Source of the DNA: Sporopachydermia quercuum
Lineage: Eukaryota; Ascomycota; Sporopachydermiomycetes; Sporopachydermiales; Sporopachydermiaceae
NCBI GenBank assembly: GCA_001599295.1
Contig: BCGN01000006.1
Span: 186,001 to 250,000, forward strand
Direction: 5' to 3'
DNA: 64,000 nucleotides
Under the pieces are notes generated by a model that saw only the letters and a list, made by a program, of their open reading frames with translations, was not told the DNA's origin and searched no databases. Position 1 is the first letter of the stretch. Every line of letters begins with the position of its first letter. The translations under genes were made by a program, and so were the position numbers. Of this stretch, positions 1-10,984 are shown one piece after another.

Positions 1-1139
1 CAAATATGCCCTCTATTCATAAAGTAAGAGATTGGTATGCTCAATCTTTTGAAGAACTGACAACTATTCCCGCTCCAAAAGTTACACCAGACTTAAGAAA
101 GTTACTATATCAGAACCATAANGATCGGGAAAGTGATCTGGAATTACAACAGCAATTGCTGGGTAAAACTACAGCATCAGATGGCTCAGTATTCAATGAA
201 AATGTTGTAAGTAACGGTAGAAATCCGTCATTAGAAGAAGATTGGCATTATGAAACAGTTAGTAGTAAGTCACCAGCATCTACCAGAAGAAGGTACTATG
301 CAAATGTAGCAAAAGATATTATCTGGCCCCCAGAAGTTTACAATTTTAATAAAGTAGTGACTGAAAGGCTACAGAAGATCAAACGACGCCATGATGCTAC
401 TGTGGCTACTGTGGCTCAAGGTGTAAATGAATGGAAGGCTCAGCATCAACAGGTAGTAATAGACTCAAACATACAACAGTTTCTGGACAGATTCTATATG
501 TCAAGAATTGGTATCAGAATGCTTATTGGGCAGCATGTTGCACTGAATATTGAACCTGCAAGGCCTAATTTTGTTGGGATCATTTGCACGAAAACTAATA
601 TCAAAGAAATTGCTCTTGATGCAATTGATAATGCTAGATATATATGTGAAGAGTACTATGATTTACTGGAAGCACCTAAAGTACAATTAGTTTGCCCTGA
701 CAATCTGAACTTCATGTATGTTCCTGGACATTTATTACATATGTTATTTGAAACGTTGAAGAATTCTTTGAGAGCTGTGGTGGAAAGATATAATGGGATT
801 GGTGGTATTTTCCCTGATATCAAAGTGATCGTTGCTGAAGGTAATGAAGATATTACTATTAAAATATCTGATGAAGGTGGTGGTATACCTAGAAGTGAAA
901 TTCCTCTCATTTGGACCTATCTGTTTACTACTGTTAAAGAAACTCCGAGCTTAGAACCTGATTTCAATAAATCTGACTTCAAAGCGCCAATGGCAGGTTT
1001 TGGTTATGGTTTACCTATTAGTAGACTATATGCCAGATATTTCGGTGGTGACCTTAAGTTGATCTCGATGGAAGGTTATGGTACTGATGTCTATTTGCAT
1101 CTGAATAGACTTAGCAGTTCATCTGAGCCGTTACAATGA
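1..1139 (+). CDS. Pyruvate dehydrogenase-type protein kinase, 5' end cut by window
   Basis: This is a mitochondrial protein kinase of the PDK/BCKDK family, which phosphorylates and inactivates the E1 subunit of pyruvate dehydrogenase; yeast members are Pkp1 and Pkp2. The visible 377 residues run from the family's PSIxxVRxWYxxSF segment through the RFYMSRIxIRML helix to a GHKL ATP-binding domain. That domain has an N-box (ExLKNSLRA, about residue 250), a G1 loop DEGGGIP (about 289-295) and a G2 loop GFGYGLP (about 330-336). No stop precedes the first ATG (position 6), and the family's N-terminal helices and mitochondrial presequence are missing, so the true start lies upstream of the window. 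The choice between Pkp1 and Pkp2 is not made here. One N falls in codon 39. Confidence 0.93.
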   Translation, partial: NMPSIHKVRDWYAQSFEELTTIPAPKVTPDLRKLLYQNHXDRESDLELQQQLLGKTTASDGSVFNENVVSNGRNPSLEEDWHYETVSSKSPASTRRRYYANVAKDIIWPPEVYNFNKVVTERLQKIKRRHDATVATVAQGVNEWKAQHQQVVIDSNIQQFLDRFYMSRIGIRMLIGQHVALNIEPARPNFVGIICTKTNIKEIALDAIDNARYICEEYYDLLEAPKVQLVCPDNLNFMYVPGHLLHMLFETLKNSLRAVVERYNGIGGIFPDIKVIVAEGNEDITIKISDEGGGIPRSEIPLIWTYLFTTVKETPSLEPDFNKSDFKAPMAGFGYGLPISRLYARYFGGDLKLISMEGYGTDVYLHLNRLSSSSEPLQ

Positions 1140-2285
1140 TGAGAAATACTTATGTCATAGGTATATATATATGAATGCTGGAGATAATAGAAAAAGTTAT
1201 AGGATCTGAAGTAGCTTGGAATAGATAGTGCTTTTGATGGGAATATGAACTATTAAATAAGAACATCAAGCAATGGTGAATAGGGACGTATGAATATTCA
1301 ATGTTTAATGTGAGTTTGTTGCTTGTATAGGTATAATGTGGACTCTTGTATTAGTCCTGTAACTAAGCCACCGAAGAGTATTGGTGGCGTTTACCTGTTT
1401 TAGAATTAAGTTATGAAATATGCATGATTTCTACAGACTTNATTTGAACCTCACTTAGACACACTAAAAGCAAAAGCTAACTATGCTACTCACTAAGTTG
1501 GTAAAAAATTGAGCTATTCACTTTCTCTTGTATGTTTATTCTCCAGTGGAAGTTGAATAGTTTGTGGACATAACATATAATAGACCATCATAGATAGCTT
1601 ACCACTCATGATAAAACTCACACATTTCAGTACTCATTCAGACCCTTTAAGTCATACTATCACAAGCATACTCAAACTCCCTCNCTCCTAATCTAGTATT
1701 TTCTCAACTCACCATCTTCATATCCATTCAATTAAACATATTTTCACTTTTCTGTCTTCTAAATAAGCAATCTTCTTAGCCTATAAATACCCCATTTTCA
1801 ACCTTCAAGTACTAATTTCTGCTTTATTGGAACTCTTTTTCCCTATTTCTTCTTATCTATGCTACCATTTCATTCAATATTCGCCAACCCTCAGTCCCTT
1901 ATAGACCCTACTATTCATATCCTTAGCCACAACCTTATTTTCATTTAGACCCTTAATCTTCCTCAAAAAGGGTCCCTCATATCTCACTTTCAACATGGAC
2001 AAGTCCTTATTGGTACCATCTCTCCATAATAATATGATCAGTTCTCTATCACATTTATCAAATCCTTCAATCAATCGACAGATCTCGATAATTTTGCATA
2101 ATAAATACCCTCCAAACTATCCACCAACATAAAAATTTTATCTTTTAAGGCTATAATTGCCAATAGATCATAGATAGATACATTTCTCATCAGCATTGCA
2201 TAAGAAATTGTGGCAGCCTATGATCGGGCAATGACAGCCTGAGGAAGTAGTGGAATGATCATATAACTAGGAGACAACACGTTTT
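1140..2285. other. Intergenic, PDH kinase to SRB8
   Basis: AT-rich spacer of 1.1 kb with two N calls. It holds the kinase 3' end and the SRB8 promoter. The only open frames are short and unlike proteins. I see no RNA gene or repeat. Confidence 0.6.
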
Positions 2286-5200
2286 ATGGCTTACAGATAT
2301 AGGGTTGATTCTGGGTCACATTCAAATGTGGCTCAGAAGATCCAAAAGTCTACAACTTCACCACCAAGTAATAATGCATCAAATCAGGGTTCGAATGTAG
2401 CTTCTACCACAAGAAGACCATTAAGACAATCATCGGTTTTAGATAGATTAGCTAGTAAAAGATATGTGGCGCAGCATCCGAACACAGTGTATCCTCTGGA
2501 AGGTGATTCTAAGCCTCAATTGAGTGGATCATCCTTATCTTCAACCCAGTCTGGTAATCAATCTGGTAACCAATCTTCCGCTAACAGTAAGACTTATCCC
2601 GATTTTCATCCATGGGCTCATTCACCAGCTGATGATAATATAGCAATAAGATGCTTAGATAAAGGATATTCTGAGCCACCTTTAGTGGAATCGGAGAACG
2701 TTTCCGCTAGGAACGTCATACATAAATTAGTACAAGATCGGAAGAGTTTATTAGGGTTTTCATCGGATTTAGTAACTGCATTGAAACTACGAGAAGAGCA
2801 CAATAAGATTACTGCACCCTCTACTTATAAGCCTCCACCGAGAGTAACACTAACGGATCAAAAAAGGGAAACGTGGCTTAGAGATTTGGCCAGCCCAAGT
2901 GTACCATTAAGGAAATTATCCCGAACAATTCCGCATGGAATCCGAAATAGGATATTACTTGAGCAATGCTGTAATAAGAACATCCCTATTTCGAGGGCAC
3001 TGTGGCTTGTACGGTGTGTGGGGTCAAACGAATTGCGGGGATTAAAACGAAAGGGAAATTACGGAACAGGCATAACCGAAAGTTCCTGGATTGGAAGTTG
3101 GACCGAGCAAGTTACTCTTTTTGTGGAAAAAGTCGCCTCGGAATGTTGCCAACACACAATGGGGAAATCATCGAACAATAATACAGTTACACTGGCTAAT
3201 GTGAAATCTCCTAGTGGAGCCGGTGTCACTGCAGCAACCCCCGAAGCGTCTTTATCTCCTTCCGCTAATGCCCCAAATACGGAAAATCTCGGAAACAAAA
3301 CGTGGAAAGAGAGAATGGATTATATAATGCGGCTATCTGTGGCTTTATATAATGAACAGCTAGTAAACAAGCGGATGTTCCTTGATTGGGTGCTAAATTA
3401 CATGAAATCTCGGCATTTGGAGCAACTTCCTCTTGGGTTATTATTTGTGGAGTTATTTTATACCGATATAACCCAACGAGATGATTTATCCCGAATTTTA
3501 GCCGAAGGACTGCTGAGCCACATCTCTCAAGTAAATAATATCAGCGGTGATAGCCTATATTCAGCCTTACATCAACAATTGGTACGAGCCACAATTCGGC
3601 TTTTTCATAATAACTGTGATGCATTTGTATTTCCTCATCATTGGGAAGAATTAGGTTCTGTCCTAGAATCGGTAGTGTTTGCTACTGATTCCGAGTTATT
3701 CCGAATGGTAAAACTTAGAAATGAGGCCTTATTAGTAGGGCACTCATCAAAAGGGGATCTTTTACCTAATTTGAACTCGGAAACATCTGGAAACCTTAAT
3801 TCCACGGAACCTTATTTACCTTATCCCCCAGAAAGCCACACAGTCTCCGCTTCTGTTCTCAAATTACTAGATAGAGCTTCAATTCCTTACGATTTGGACA
3901 GTATAGCGGCATCCCTAGTTGGGTTAAGAATGCCACTGCCACAACTGGTGCCTCTTTTACTAGAATGGGCAACTACTTCCTTCCGAGTCGGCATCTATCG
4001 GGTATATTTTGCTGCTTCTCTATTAGAAATATGGCAAGAGAAATATCCACAAACTGAATTCCAGAACATAGTTCTAGGCTTTCTGTTAAACATAAAATCG
4101 GAAGCCACATATAGTATGGAGAACATATACACTTTGGTTTCCGAACTTTGCTATAATAATGAGATACTGACTGTTTCCAGTTATATCCGAAGGGTTATCT
4201 CTTCCGGAATGATGTACGTTGAACGGATGAAGCCACAAGCTGAGTTTAATATTAAAATTGTGGCTAATTTTCCCGATGTGTTTTCCCGGGGAGCTCCAGA
4301 CATTTCTTTTATGATTTCCGCTTCTTCTAATACCGAGATATTCAATTTCAATCGTTTTAGAGATCTATCGGAAAAGATAGCGAAGGAGATTCTGGAAAAG
4401 ATACAAATCGGAAATTATAATTGGGAAATTTCGGAGACTATACAACTACAGTCACTGAATAGAAATTTCCGCTTGGAACTTTCAATCTGGCTGTTTAGGA
4501 AACTTCACAAGTATTTCAAAACTACTGGAAACATGCTTAATAAAGATCTTGCCGCATTGGTGTTGCAGATTTACCTTGTTCTCAATGACTATCGAGGCCT
4601 CCTCCAGTTCATACTACTAAGTATAAAGAAGGCTAAAGATCTGAAGGTGATTGGAATGATTTCTGATGTCTTCTGGACATATATTGATATATTCTCAGCA
4701 TGTGCTGATATCAGCTTGTTTATTGAAAAGTTAGTTCAGCAGATATTCGAGATTACCGGAAGAGTTATTACTACTGTTGATTTTCCCTGGCGAGGATTAT
4801 GTAATCTTTTATCCTTTGCAAAATTAATGCTACCTGATCTCCAAACGGAAGTTGTCTCGGCTCTTCAATTGCTATCGGAAGGAACAGTGACACAGGATTA
4901 CTATATTAAATTTCTTGGATCAGAAACGGCATCAGTTTCGGCTTCAGGAATTGCGGGTTCGATCACCCCTTTAACTCAATTGCAAAGCTTCAACAAAGCA
5001 ATAGAGCATGTCACTCAGCTCTACGCCGTGCAGTCTCATAACCTATCTATTCCGAACTCTTCGGACTCTACCAGAGGAGAATTAGCCGAATTACTCCGAA
5101 ATTTCGCCCTTGCCGTAATCGAAATCCAATCAGTTGATCGAAAAAGATTCACCTCTATATTGCTAAAATGGATAAGTGACTCTGCTGATACCAAAATCGC

Positions 5201-7139
5201 TCTGAACTATCATCTATTCCATGATATTCTGTTATTCTTATGCTTATACCAATGTCTGGATCTTCATACCATTGGAATGGAATTTCTCAGGCAAGAACAA
5301 CAAGCCGAAGATGTCTCTAGTTCGATTTTACCTACTACCTGGAGATTACAGCATAAACTTATGCTTGAACTATTATTTGGTGATATAAGCAATAGACTAC
5401 AATTAACCGTTCAAGAGGAATTCATAAAGCAGATGATAGTAAATGAATTACGGAGAAACGAACATGAGCTTGTTTTAACGTTTATAATGAGAGGAGTATT
5501 CGATTTGACTGTACGATGCGGAAATGATATCCATGATGTGAATAGCGGAAACAATCAGATAGAAGGTCTAATGTTAAGTGAACCATTAAATAATGATATT
5601 TCACCATTTGCAGGAATTCTGGAAGAGATAGACTCATATTTTTTATGCTCTATTGCCTCTTTTCCTAGAACTTTATCGGAAAAGTTCGGATCGGAATTAC
5701 TTCGGAAACGGAATTCTCCGGAGTCGATAGAAATTCTAGAAATAATGACTAGCAATATTCTATTTCAAAATAAGGATAAATTTATCAAATCAAGCAACGA
5801 TTTTTCCGCTATTGCTGAAGTCGCAACACCTGTTAATATGTTACTATGTCAATTGGTTTTATGCTTAGAAACTGTTAGAACAGAATCAATAACAAACTGC
5901 AATAACAATAGCAATAGTGGCAGTGCCACGAACAATCCTGATATCAATTCTGTTATTAATATCGCAGAAGAACATATGAATGCATCAGCACCCTCTTCTC
6001 CTTCTACCATTAATACAAAAGCTGTCATCAAATGCTTGCAGTTGGCAGATTATGTTCCAGCAGAAAGACTAGGAGAACTATTCCTATGTTTAGAACCTGG
6101 GAAGAAATCGGATCTTCAAGAAACAATTGCTATTTATGTTCTACAAGGAGAAGAGTTTCCTCGGGTTTATACAGAACGAGGAAATAGAAACAATTCCGAA
6201 GTCTCGGAACACATGAACCCTAATTTCCAGAGTGAACCTAAAAATAGACTCTCCTATCTCCGGAAGCTTCTAGATTTCCTTACCGATGGAGCTCAGAAAC
6301 AGCCGAGCCGTGAATTCATTTCCGCCTTTTCATCAGGCCTGAAAAAACTAATTCTTCAGTCGGGTAAATTAACGAGCAACAATAAGGAGTCAGCCAAAGG
6401 TAACAATACTAGCAACAATACCAATAGCAATAATAACGGTACTACGAATAATTCTNCATCTTCGTCTGTACAACAAGCGAAACAAGTTAATGCTAAAGCA
6501 TTGAGAAACGCTATTGTTTTCGTTGTCAAGCTTTTCATGATCTATCAGAAATCTTTCATTGCAGGATGCGAAATGCAAGTGTTTGATTTATTGGTTGAAT
6601 TATATCAAACGCAGTTTGTTCAACATAGCTTGGAACTGAAAGGAATTCTTGGTGACCTTGCAGGATTAGTTGTTTCTGATATACGAAATGATGTTGAGGG
6701 TATTAATACCAGAAACACTGCTACCACGAATACGACATCTATCATCAACACAACTAATGACAATAACAATAACAATAACAATAACAATAATGAGCTTATT
6801 TGTTGTAAATTAGAAGAAATACTGAAGAAACCAAAGAATCGGATGATCGCTAACGATAGTTTCAATTCTGCCTTTCTTCATGATTATTACTATGATTCTA
6901 CTTCCAACAATTTTTCTTTCGACCAAAATACTTATAATGAAATGCAATCGAGGTATTGGGAAGAAGAGACTAAGCTGAATGATTTGATGTTATTTGATCA
7001 ATCAACAGGAGATTACTATAAACTGAACATTCAGCCATTTGATCTATTAGAAGAAAGTAATCCAGTAATTGGAATTAACGATGCAGTATTAGATTTACAG
7101 CTATTCAATACTATCATAGAAAAAATGAATCCTAAATAG
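2286..7139 (+). CDS. SRB8: Mediator kinase-module subunit Med12/Srb8
   Basis: A 1617-residue homologue of Srb8/Med12, the scaffold of the Mediator Cdk8 module (with Srb9, Srb10 and Srb11), which represses or tunes RNA polymerase II in the nucleus. The N-terminal Med12 domain starts near residue 105 (DFHPWAHSPADD, then SEPPLVESENVSARN). A region near 556-585 reads LLLEWATTSFRVGIYRVYFA and matches the LCEWAV domain. The rest is helical, with Asn/Ser-rich low-complexity segments near 1200-1240, 1370-1400 and 1470-1500, including a ten-Asn run. The length fits the family (S. cerevisiae Srb8 is about 1430 residues). The start is the first ATG, preceded by an AT-rich leader. No intron is visible. 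One N falls in a low-complexity stretch. Confidence 0.95.
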   Translation: MAYRYRVDSGSHSNVAQKIQKSTTSPPSNNASNQGSNVASTTRRPLRQSSVLDRLASKRYVAQHPNTVYPLEGDSKPQLSGSSLSSTQSGNQSGNQSSANSKTYPDFHPWAHSPADDNIAIRCLDKGYSEPPLVESENVSARNVIHKLVQDRKSLLGFSSDLVTALKLREEHNKITAPSTYKPPPRVTLTDQKRETWLRDLASPSVPLRKLSRTIPHGIRNRILLEQCCNKNIPISRALWLVRCVGSNELRGLKRKGNYGTGITESSWIGSWTEQVTLFVEKVASECCQHTMGKSSNNNTVTLANVKSPSGAGVTAATPEASLSPSANAPNTENLGNKTWKERMDYIMRLSVALYNEQLVNKRMFLDWVLNYMKSRHLEQLPLGLLFVELFYTDITQRDDLSRILAEGLLSHISQVNNISGDSLYSALHQQLVRATIRLFHNNCDAFVFPHHWEELGSVLESVVFATDSELFRMVKLRNEALLVGHSSKGDLLPNLNSETSGNLNSTEPYLPYPPESHTVSASVLKLLDRASIPYDLDSIAASLVGLRMPLPQLVPLLLEWATTSFRVGIYRVYFAASLLEIWQEKYPQTEFQNIVLGFLLNIKSEATYSMENIYTLVSELCYNNEILTVSSYIRRVISSGMMYVERMKPQAEFNIKIVANFPDVFSRGAPDISFMISASSNTEIFNFNRFRDLSEKIAKEILEKIQIGNYNWEISETIQLQSLNRNFRLELSIWLFRKLHKYFKTTGNMLNKDLAALVLQIYLVLNDYRGLLQFILLSIKKAKDLKVIGMISDVFWTYIDIFSACADISLFIEKLVQQIFEITGRVITTVDFPWRGLCNLLSFAKLMLPDLQTEVVSALQLLSEGTVTQDYYIKFLGSETASVSASGIAGSITPLTQLQSFNKAIEHVTQLYAVQSHNLSIPNSSDSTRGELAELLRNFALAVIEIQSVDRKRFTSILLKWISDSADTKIALNYHLFHDILLFLCLYQCLDLHTIGMEFLRQEQQAEDVSSSILPTTWRLQHKLMLELLFGDISNRLQLTVQEEFIKQMIVNELRRNEHELVLTFIMRGVFDLTVRCGNDIHDVNSGNNQIEGLMLSEPLNNDISPFAGILEEIDSYFLCSIASFPRTLSEKFGSELLRKRNSPESIEILEIMTSNILFQNKDKFIKSSNDFSAIAEVATPVNMLLCQLVLCLETVRTESITNCNNNSNSGSATNNPDINSVINIAEEHMNASAPSSPSTINTKAVIKCLQLADYVPAERLGELFLCLEPGKKSDLQETIAIYVLQGEEFPRVYTERGNRNNSEVSEHMNPNFQSEPKNRLSYLRKLLDFLTDGAQKQPSREFISAFSSGLKKLILQSGKLTSNNKESAKGNNTSNNTNSNNNGTTNNSXSSSVQQAKQVNAKALRNAIVFVVKLFMIYQKSFIAGCEMQVFDLLVELYQTQFVQHSLELKGILGDLAGLVVSDIRNDVEGINTRNTATTNTTSIINTTNDNNNNNNNNNNELICCKLEEILKKPKNRMIANDSFNSAFLHDYYYDSTSNNFSFDQNTYNEMQSRYWEEETKLNDLMLFDQSTGDYYKLNIQPFDLLEESNPVIGINDAVLDLQLFNTIIEKMNPK
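6762..6791 (+). repeat. Poly-Asn microsatellite in SRB8
   Basis: Ten consecutive Asn codons, mostly alternating AAT and AAC, inside the disordered C-terminal third of Srb8. This is a coding microsatellite whose length may vary between strains. Confidence 0.9.
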
Positions 7140-8423
7140 AAATATAGTAGATAGTTGGACGAATATGATGCTAGATATTATACTATGTTATGTTATGCTG
7201 AATTATACCTATAGTATAAACCAAATCCAGCAAAGAGTTCTCCAGAGGTTTGCAACCACGATCAACTGCCTGTTGCCTTACCAGCAGCAATTACAAGTAT
7301 GAACATCTAATCATATTGTGATAACTTATAAATTCACTATATAGTAAGTGCATGTCATTATGTATAATATATATTGTAGATGTAGATGCCAGACGTCACA
7401 CATATCACNTCTTATGAAGTAAAACTATAATATTACTATTCAATCCCAGCAAGTGTATTTTGTTCTATTAACAAAAGCTAGTTGCCCTGGTATAGGAATC
7501 AGCGATAGAACAGGTCATTAGTGATTAGAAGGCTTATTAATGAGGAATCCTACCACTGATATCTCATCTCAACATTTTACCTGCTATATGACCATGAATT
7601 AGCGAATTGTATCAACTATTATATTTCGCCATCATTAAAACGCATCAACAAATTACTACATCTGCAAATACTGTAATTAACCTACAAAATGTATCATAAA
7701 TACGGAACTAATAACAAATGCCATACCACACCATATCTGTCTGTTATAATGTTCTTCATTTACAATATCAAAAAATAAAGCCTTACAACCAAACTAAATA
7801 TAGCTATTGCATTTGATGTAAGGCTTATTAATAATGGATCCTATGACTATTGCTCCTATCACTATTGCATTTGACGTTGATGTAGATATTGATGTTGATG
7901 TTGAATGTATACATATTAAAATAGCACATACTATCATATGGTACGAAACAACATATAATATAGCTGTAATAAATAGATTCACAGCTTGCAATACACGTTC
8001 ATCCTTCCACTATTCTTATCAGGTACTAACGAAAGCATTTGATATATTTTCGTTAATACTGCCGGAAATGACATTTAGCAGAGGTTATAACGGGGTTTAC
8101 ATATCATTATTGAACATACTATCTCCGGCTCCTCCTTCTTTTCTTCTTCTCCCTATATGTTTGAGATTATCTTCAAATAAATTGAATGATTATTAATGTT
8201 GAATAGTTTCCATTCTGTCGGGTGACAAGATTCAGGGTGTTCTAGTACCGAAATTTAATGAGGGAAATATGCTACTACAGTAACGTGTAGTTGAATATCA
8301 TTTTTAAAAGCATTGTCCAGTATCTTCTCCGTTGATTTTCCGGCATGGTCTCCATCATTTGCTTCTCAATTTCTCCTATATTCTTCCCAATCCTTACTTA
8401 TTCCGCTATCTCGCTCTTTTTCA
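7140..8423. other. Intergenic, SRB8 / ZRG17 convergent 3' ends
   Basis: A 1.3 kb spacer between two genes transcribed toward each other, so no promoter is required here. A 120-codon open frame at 7834-8196 begins with a run of Asp/Val/Ile codons from a GATGTT-type repeat. It otherwise looks non-coding and I do not call it. Confidence 0.5.
7871..7906 (+). repeat. Hexanucleotide TTGATG-type repeat
   Basis: Six imperfect hexamers in a row (TTGACG, TTGATG, TAGATA, TTGATG, TTGATG, TTGAAT) between SRB8 and ZRG17. Confidence 0.75.
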
Positions 8424-10103
8424 CTATAACCGCGTAATATCTATAGTGGTCTCACAATCAGACCCTCGATGTATGTAATTGCTTCCCATCAGCTCCACCA
8501 TTGCATTGCTACAAGCCTTACGAACCCTGGCCTCATCATCATCTGTTCCTGACATAGTAATTTTCATGCATCCCATGCACAGATCAGGATGAATTTGAAA
8601 AAAAGCAGCATGATCAACTGATATAACAGAATGATCGTTTGATACCGAGGATTTGATCAAACTGAGATTATCAACTCCTCCAAATGATAATAATAACATG
8701 GATGCAAGATGTCGCAATAAAGACCAACCTAGCTTAGCCATTAGGAGAGCAACAAACAATGAAATCCAATGATCAACGTTCTTTTGAGCTTCTATTGGTA
8801 AGATAGGATAAAATGTAAGAGTCAAAGCTAATCCTATTGTAAGTAAGTGAGCAGGGTTGCGGATTCTGAACCCTTGTTCTGGAGCTTTCTGTAGACGAGC
8901 TGCTGCCATAGTAATAAGTACCGTAGAGCAAAGAAGAGCTTCATGGGTTAAAACTGGCAGACTTTCGTATTCATTATAACTATGAGTATGGCTGTGGCTC
9001 ACCTCCTGATCATTTTCATACTCAGTGTGTTCATAGGTTGCTCCTGAGTAGTATACAGACTCGACTATGCTTTCAAATGAATGAGATACTAGATCACCAG
9101 CTAAAAAGACAAAAGAAACAGACAGAGCAAATCCAACTAACACAGCTACACGCTCTAGACCAAAAGGATGTCTAATACTGCTTTGACGCCAAGCATCAAA
9201 GTTCCCTAAGACTTGAACCATTATATGTACAGTTAGGCCAACCGAGTCATAGAATACAAGATGAGCCAGAGTCCCGAGAGCAGCTGAGCCACCAGAATGA
9301 CTATATAGGAAAAGGGCGAACCCTAGTAGGATGTGTATTATGCAAAATAGAAGTTTGTTGCGTTGTGGCGCAGTAATGCTATGCAGAGTCTCAGTCACAG
9401 TCGGAATAGGTAGTGATGCAGGTATAGCTAATGGGGCTCGTACTGGTGGTTCCTGAAAGAAATTCATTGACACAGAACTGTGTTTATACCGGTGACCTTT
9501 CCGATGGCTCGGCTTCGCTTGGCTGCTTGGTCTCGCTGTCATCGAAACAGAAGAAAAGTTAAACGGTTTACTCAAATTAGGCGATGATGGAACCACTTGT
9601 GGCATAATAGAGCTATTGGAACTGCTAGTTGAGCCTCCTGAGCCTCTTCTCGGGGATGCGGATCGAATTGGTGATTGTGAGCGATGTGGCGGAGGTGGCA
9701 TAAAGCTCCTTTGAGTGAAAGACCCCGCATTGCTCGGTGATGATGACCTAGAGGAGATATATGACGAAGCCGGAGATTCTGGTCTTGGTGGAGCATTCAA
9801 GACTATTGACGGTATATTGTTTCCTTGTTGGAAAATGTGTAATCGGGAAGGATTAGGTGATTGAGGAATTGGTATTGAGTTCACTGTTGTTGATGTTCCA
9901 ATATAACTTCTAGGCCTTCCATTTGGTAATGCAACTGGGAATACTCCATCGCCACGAGGAGTTTTAAAGGGAGAACAACTTCTTTCTCTCCGATAATCTG
10001 TGAATGAAAATTCGCTCAAGGGTGTTCTTCCTCTTGATAAACGTTCGGGTGTTTCATACTTTTTTTCAGCTTCTTCTTCTATCAGGTCATTTAATGAATC
10101 CAT
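8424..10103 (-). CDS. ZRG17: ER zinc transporter subunit Zrg17 (cation diffusion facilitator)
   Basis: A 559-residue member of the CDF family close to Zrg17, which pairs with Msc2 to carry zinc into the ER lumen and secretory pathway. The first 250 residues are cytosolic and disordered, rich in Ser, Pro and Arg. A block of transmembrane helices follows from about residue 250 to 480, broken by a His-containing loop (SHSHTHSYNE). The end is a soluble CDF-like C-terminal domain with CMGCMK and a Cys near the end. S. cerevisiae Zrg17 is of similar length (about 605 residues). The start is an ATG at 10103-10101. I did not see a clear Zap1 site upstream. The gene is convergent with SRB8. Confidence 0.9.
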   Translation of the reverse strand: MDSLNDLIEEEAEKKYETPERLSRGRTPLSEFSFTDYRRERSCSPFKTPRGDGVFPVALPNGRPRSYIGTSTTVNSIPIPQSPNPSRLHIFQQGNNIPSIVLNAPPRPESPASSYISSRSSSPSNAGSFTQRSFMPPPPHRSQSPIRSASPRRGSGGSTSSSNSSIMPQVVPSSPNLSKPFNFSSVSMTARPSSQAKPSHRKGHRYKHSSVSMNFFQEPPVRAPLAIPASLPIPTVTETLHSITAPQRNKLLFCIIHILLGFALFLYSHSGGSAALGTLAHLVFYDSVGLTVHIMVQVLGNFDAWRQSSIRHPFGLERVAVLVGFALSVSFVFLAGDLVSHSFESIVESVYYSGATYEHTEYENDQEVSHSHTHSYNEYESLPVLTHEALLCSTVLITMAAARLQKAPEQGFRIRNPAHLLTIGLALTLTFYPILPIEAQKNVDHWISLFVALLMAKLGWSLLRHLASMLLLSFGGVDNLSLIKSSVSNDHSVISVDHAAFFQIHPDLCMGCMKITMSGTDDDEARVRKACSNAMVELMGSNYIHRGSDCETTIDITRL

Positions 10104-10984
10104 TGTTGCTCTTGTAAGACCACGATTGCACTAGATGATGGATACGAACATGGAATTGAACCACTATGATGAACCGTACAATCAGGTATTCATGCGGTAC
10201 TAGAATACCTTTTGATGAAGAGACAAAATCAGTAATCAAGCACTGGATGTCTCAGTTCTATGATATGCTTCTATGCAGTAAATTTGCTGACGCAATACCC
10301 GTTTTCCTGTCAATTCAACGTTGTCAATACATCTATAATGCTAATGATGGATGAACAATCACACTGTATATCATCAATCAAAAGAGAGAACTAATAAGAT
10401 TTTGGTGATGAAAAGTGAAGACATGAACTTTAAACACTATTTAGGAAGCTATCATGCGGGATATGCGTTGCAAATTACCATTTTGGGAAGGACTGAGTAT
10501 AAAGTTCAAGGGGGTGCATCAAGAGAGAAAAGAAGAAAGTAAGGGATTTGAATGATACGAGATGTAATAATAGTTATTATTTGTCTTGAGTTGAACGTTG
10601 AGACGGTCTATGCATACTCGTAAAGATTTCAAATGTTTTATGGTAAAGATAATGAAAGTAAGAAAGTTCTGTTTGCCCAAAGTTGGTTCAAGAGGGGAAC
10701 AGGCTAAGGTGCAACAGCATTGTAGGAACGTTGCGCATGTTCTTTCTTGGTACAGAGTTAGTACATAAGGTTTTCACCACCAAGGTATTCTCTGTGCCAG
10801 ATCATGTGATCTGGTACAAGAAATCTAGTTATTGAATTGGAGCTACGTCTGGTTCGTAAGCGTAATACTTAAAGAAAGATGTCTATTACAATTACAAATT
10901 ATCAATTTTTAAAACAATAGGAATAGAACAACTTTCAAAGAACGAACATTTGTCTCAAAGGCTTGATTCTGTTTTCAAACTATA
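10104..10984. other. Intergenic, ZRG17 promoter and hydrolase 3' end
   Basis: Holds the upstream region of ZRG17 and the 3' end of the hydrolase gene. Two overlapping open frames of about 62 codons (10166-10354 and 10351-10542) have no recognisable product. A near-palindrome lies at 10797-10814. Confidence 0.5.
10797..10814. repeat. Short inverted repeat CCAGATCA-tg-TGATCTGG
   Basis: Two perfect 8-bp arms around a 2-bp centre, about 190 bp beyond the 3' end of the hydrolase gene. It could be a protein-binding dyad or chance; there is no T-tract to suggest a terminator. Confidence 0.6.

Noticed and set aside
7834-8196. 120-codon open frame with a run of Asp/Val codons
   Set aside because: The run comes from a hexamer repeat and the rest is not protein-like; the interval separates two convergent genes.
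10130-10180. tRNA B-box-like word GGTTCAATTCC on the minus strand
   Set aside because: The T-arm pairs poorly, no A box lies at the right distance and no cloverleaf forms; it is the upstream region of ZRG17.
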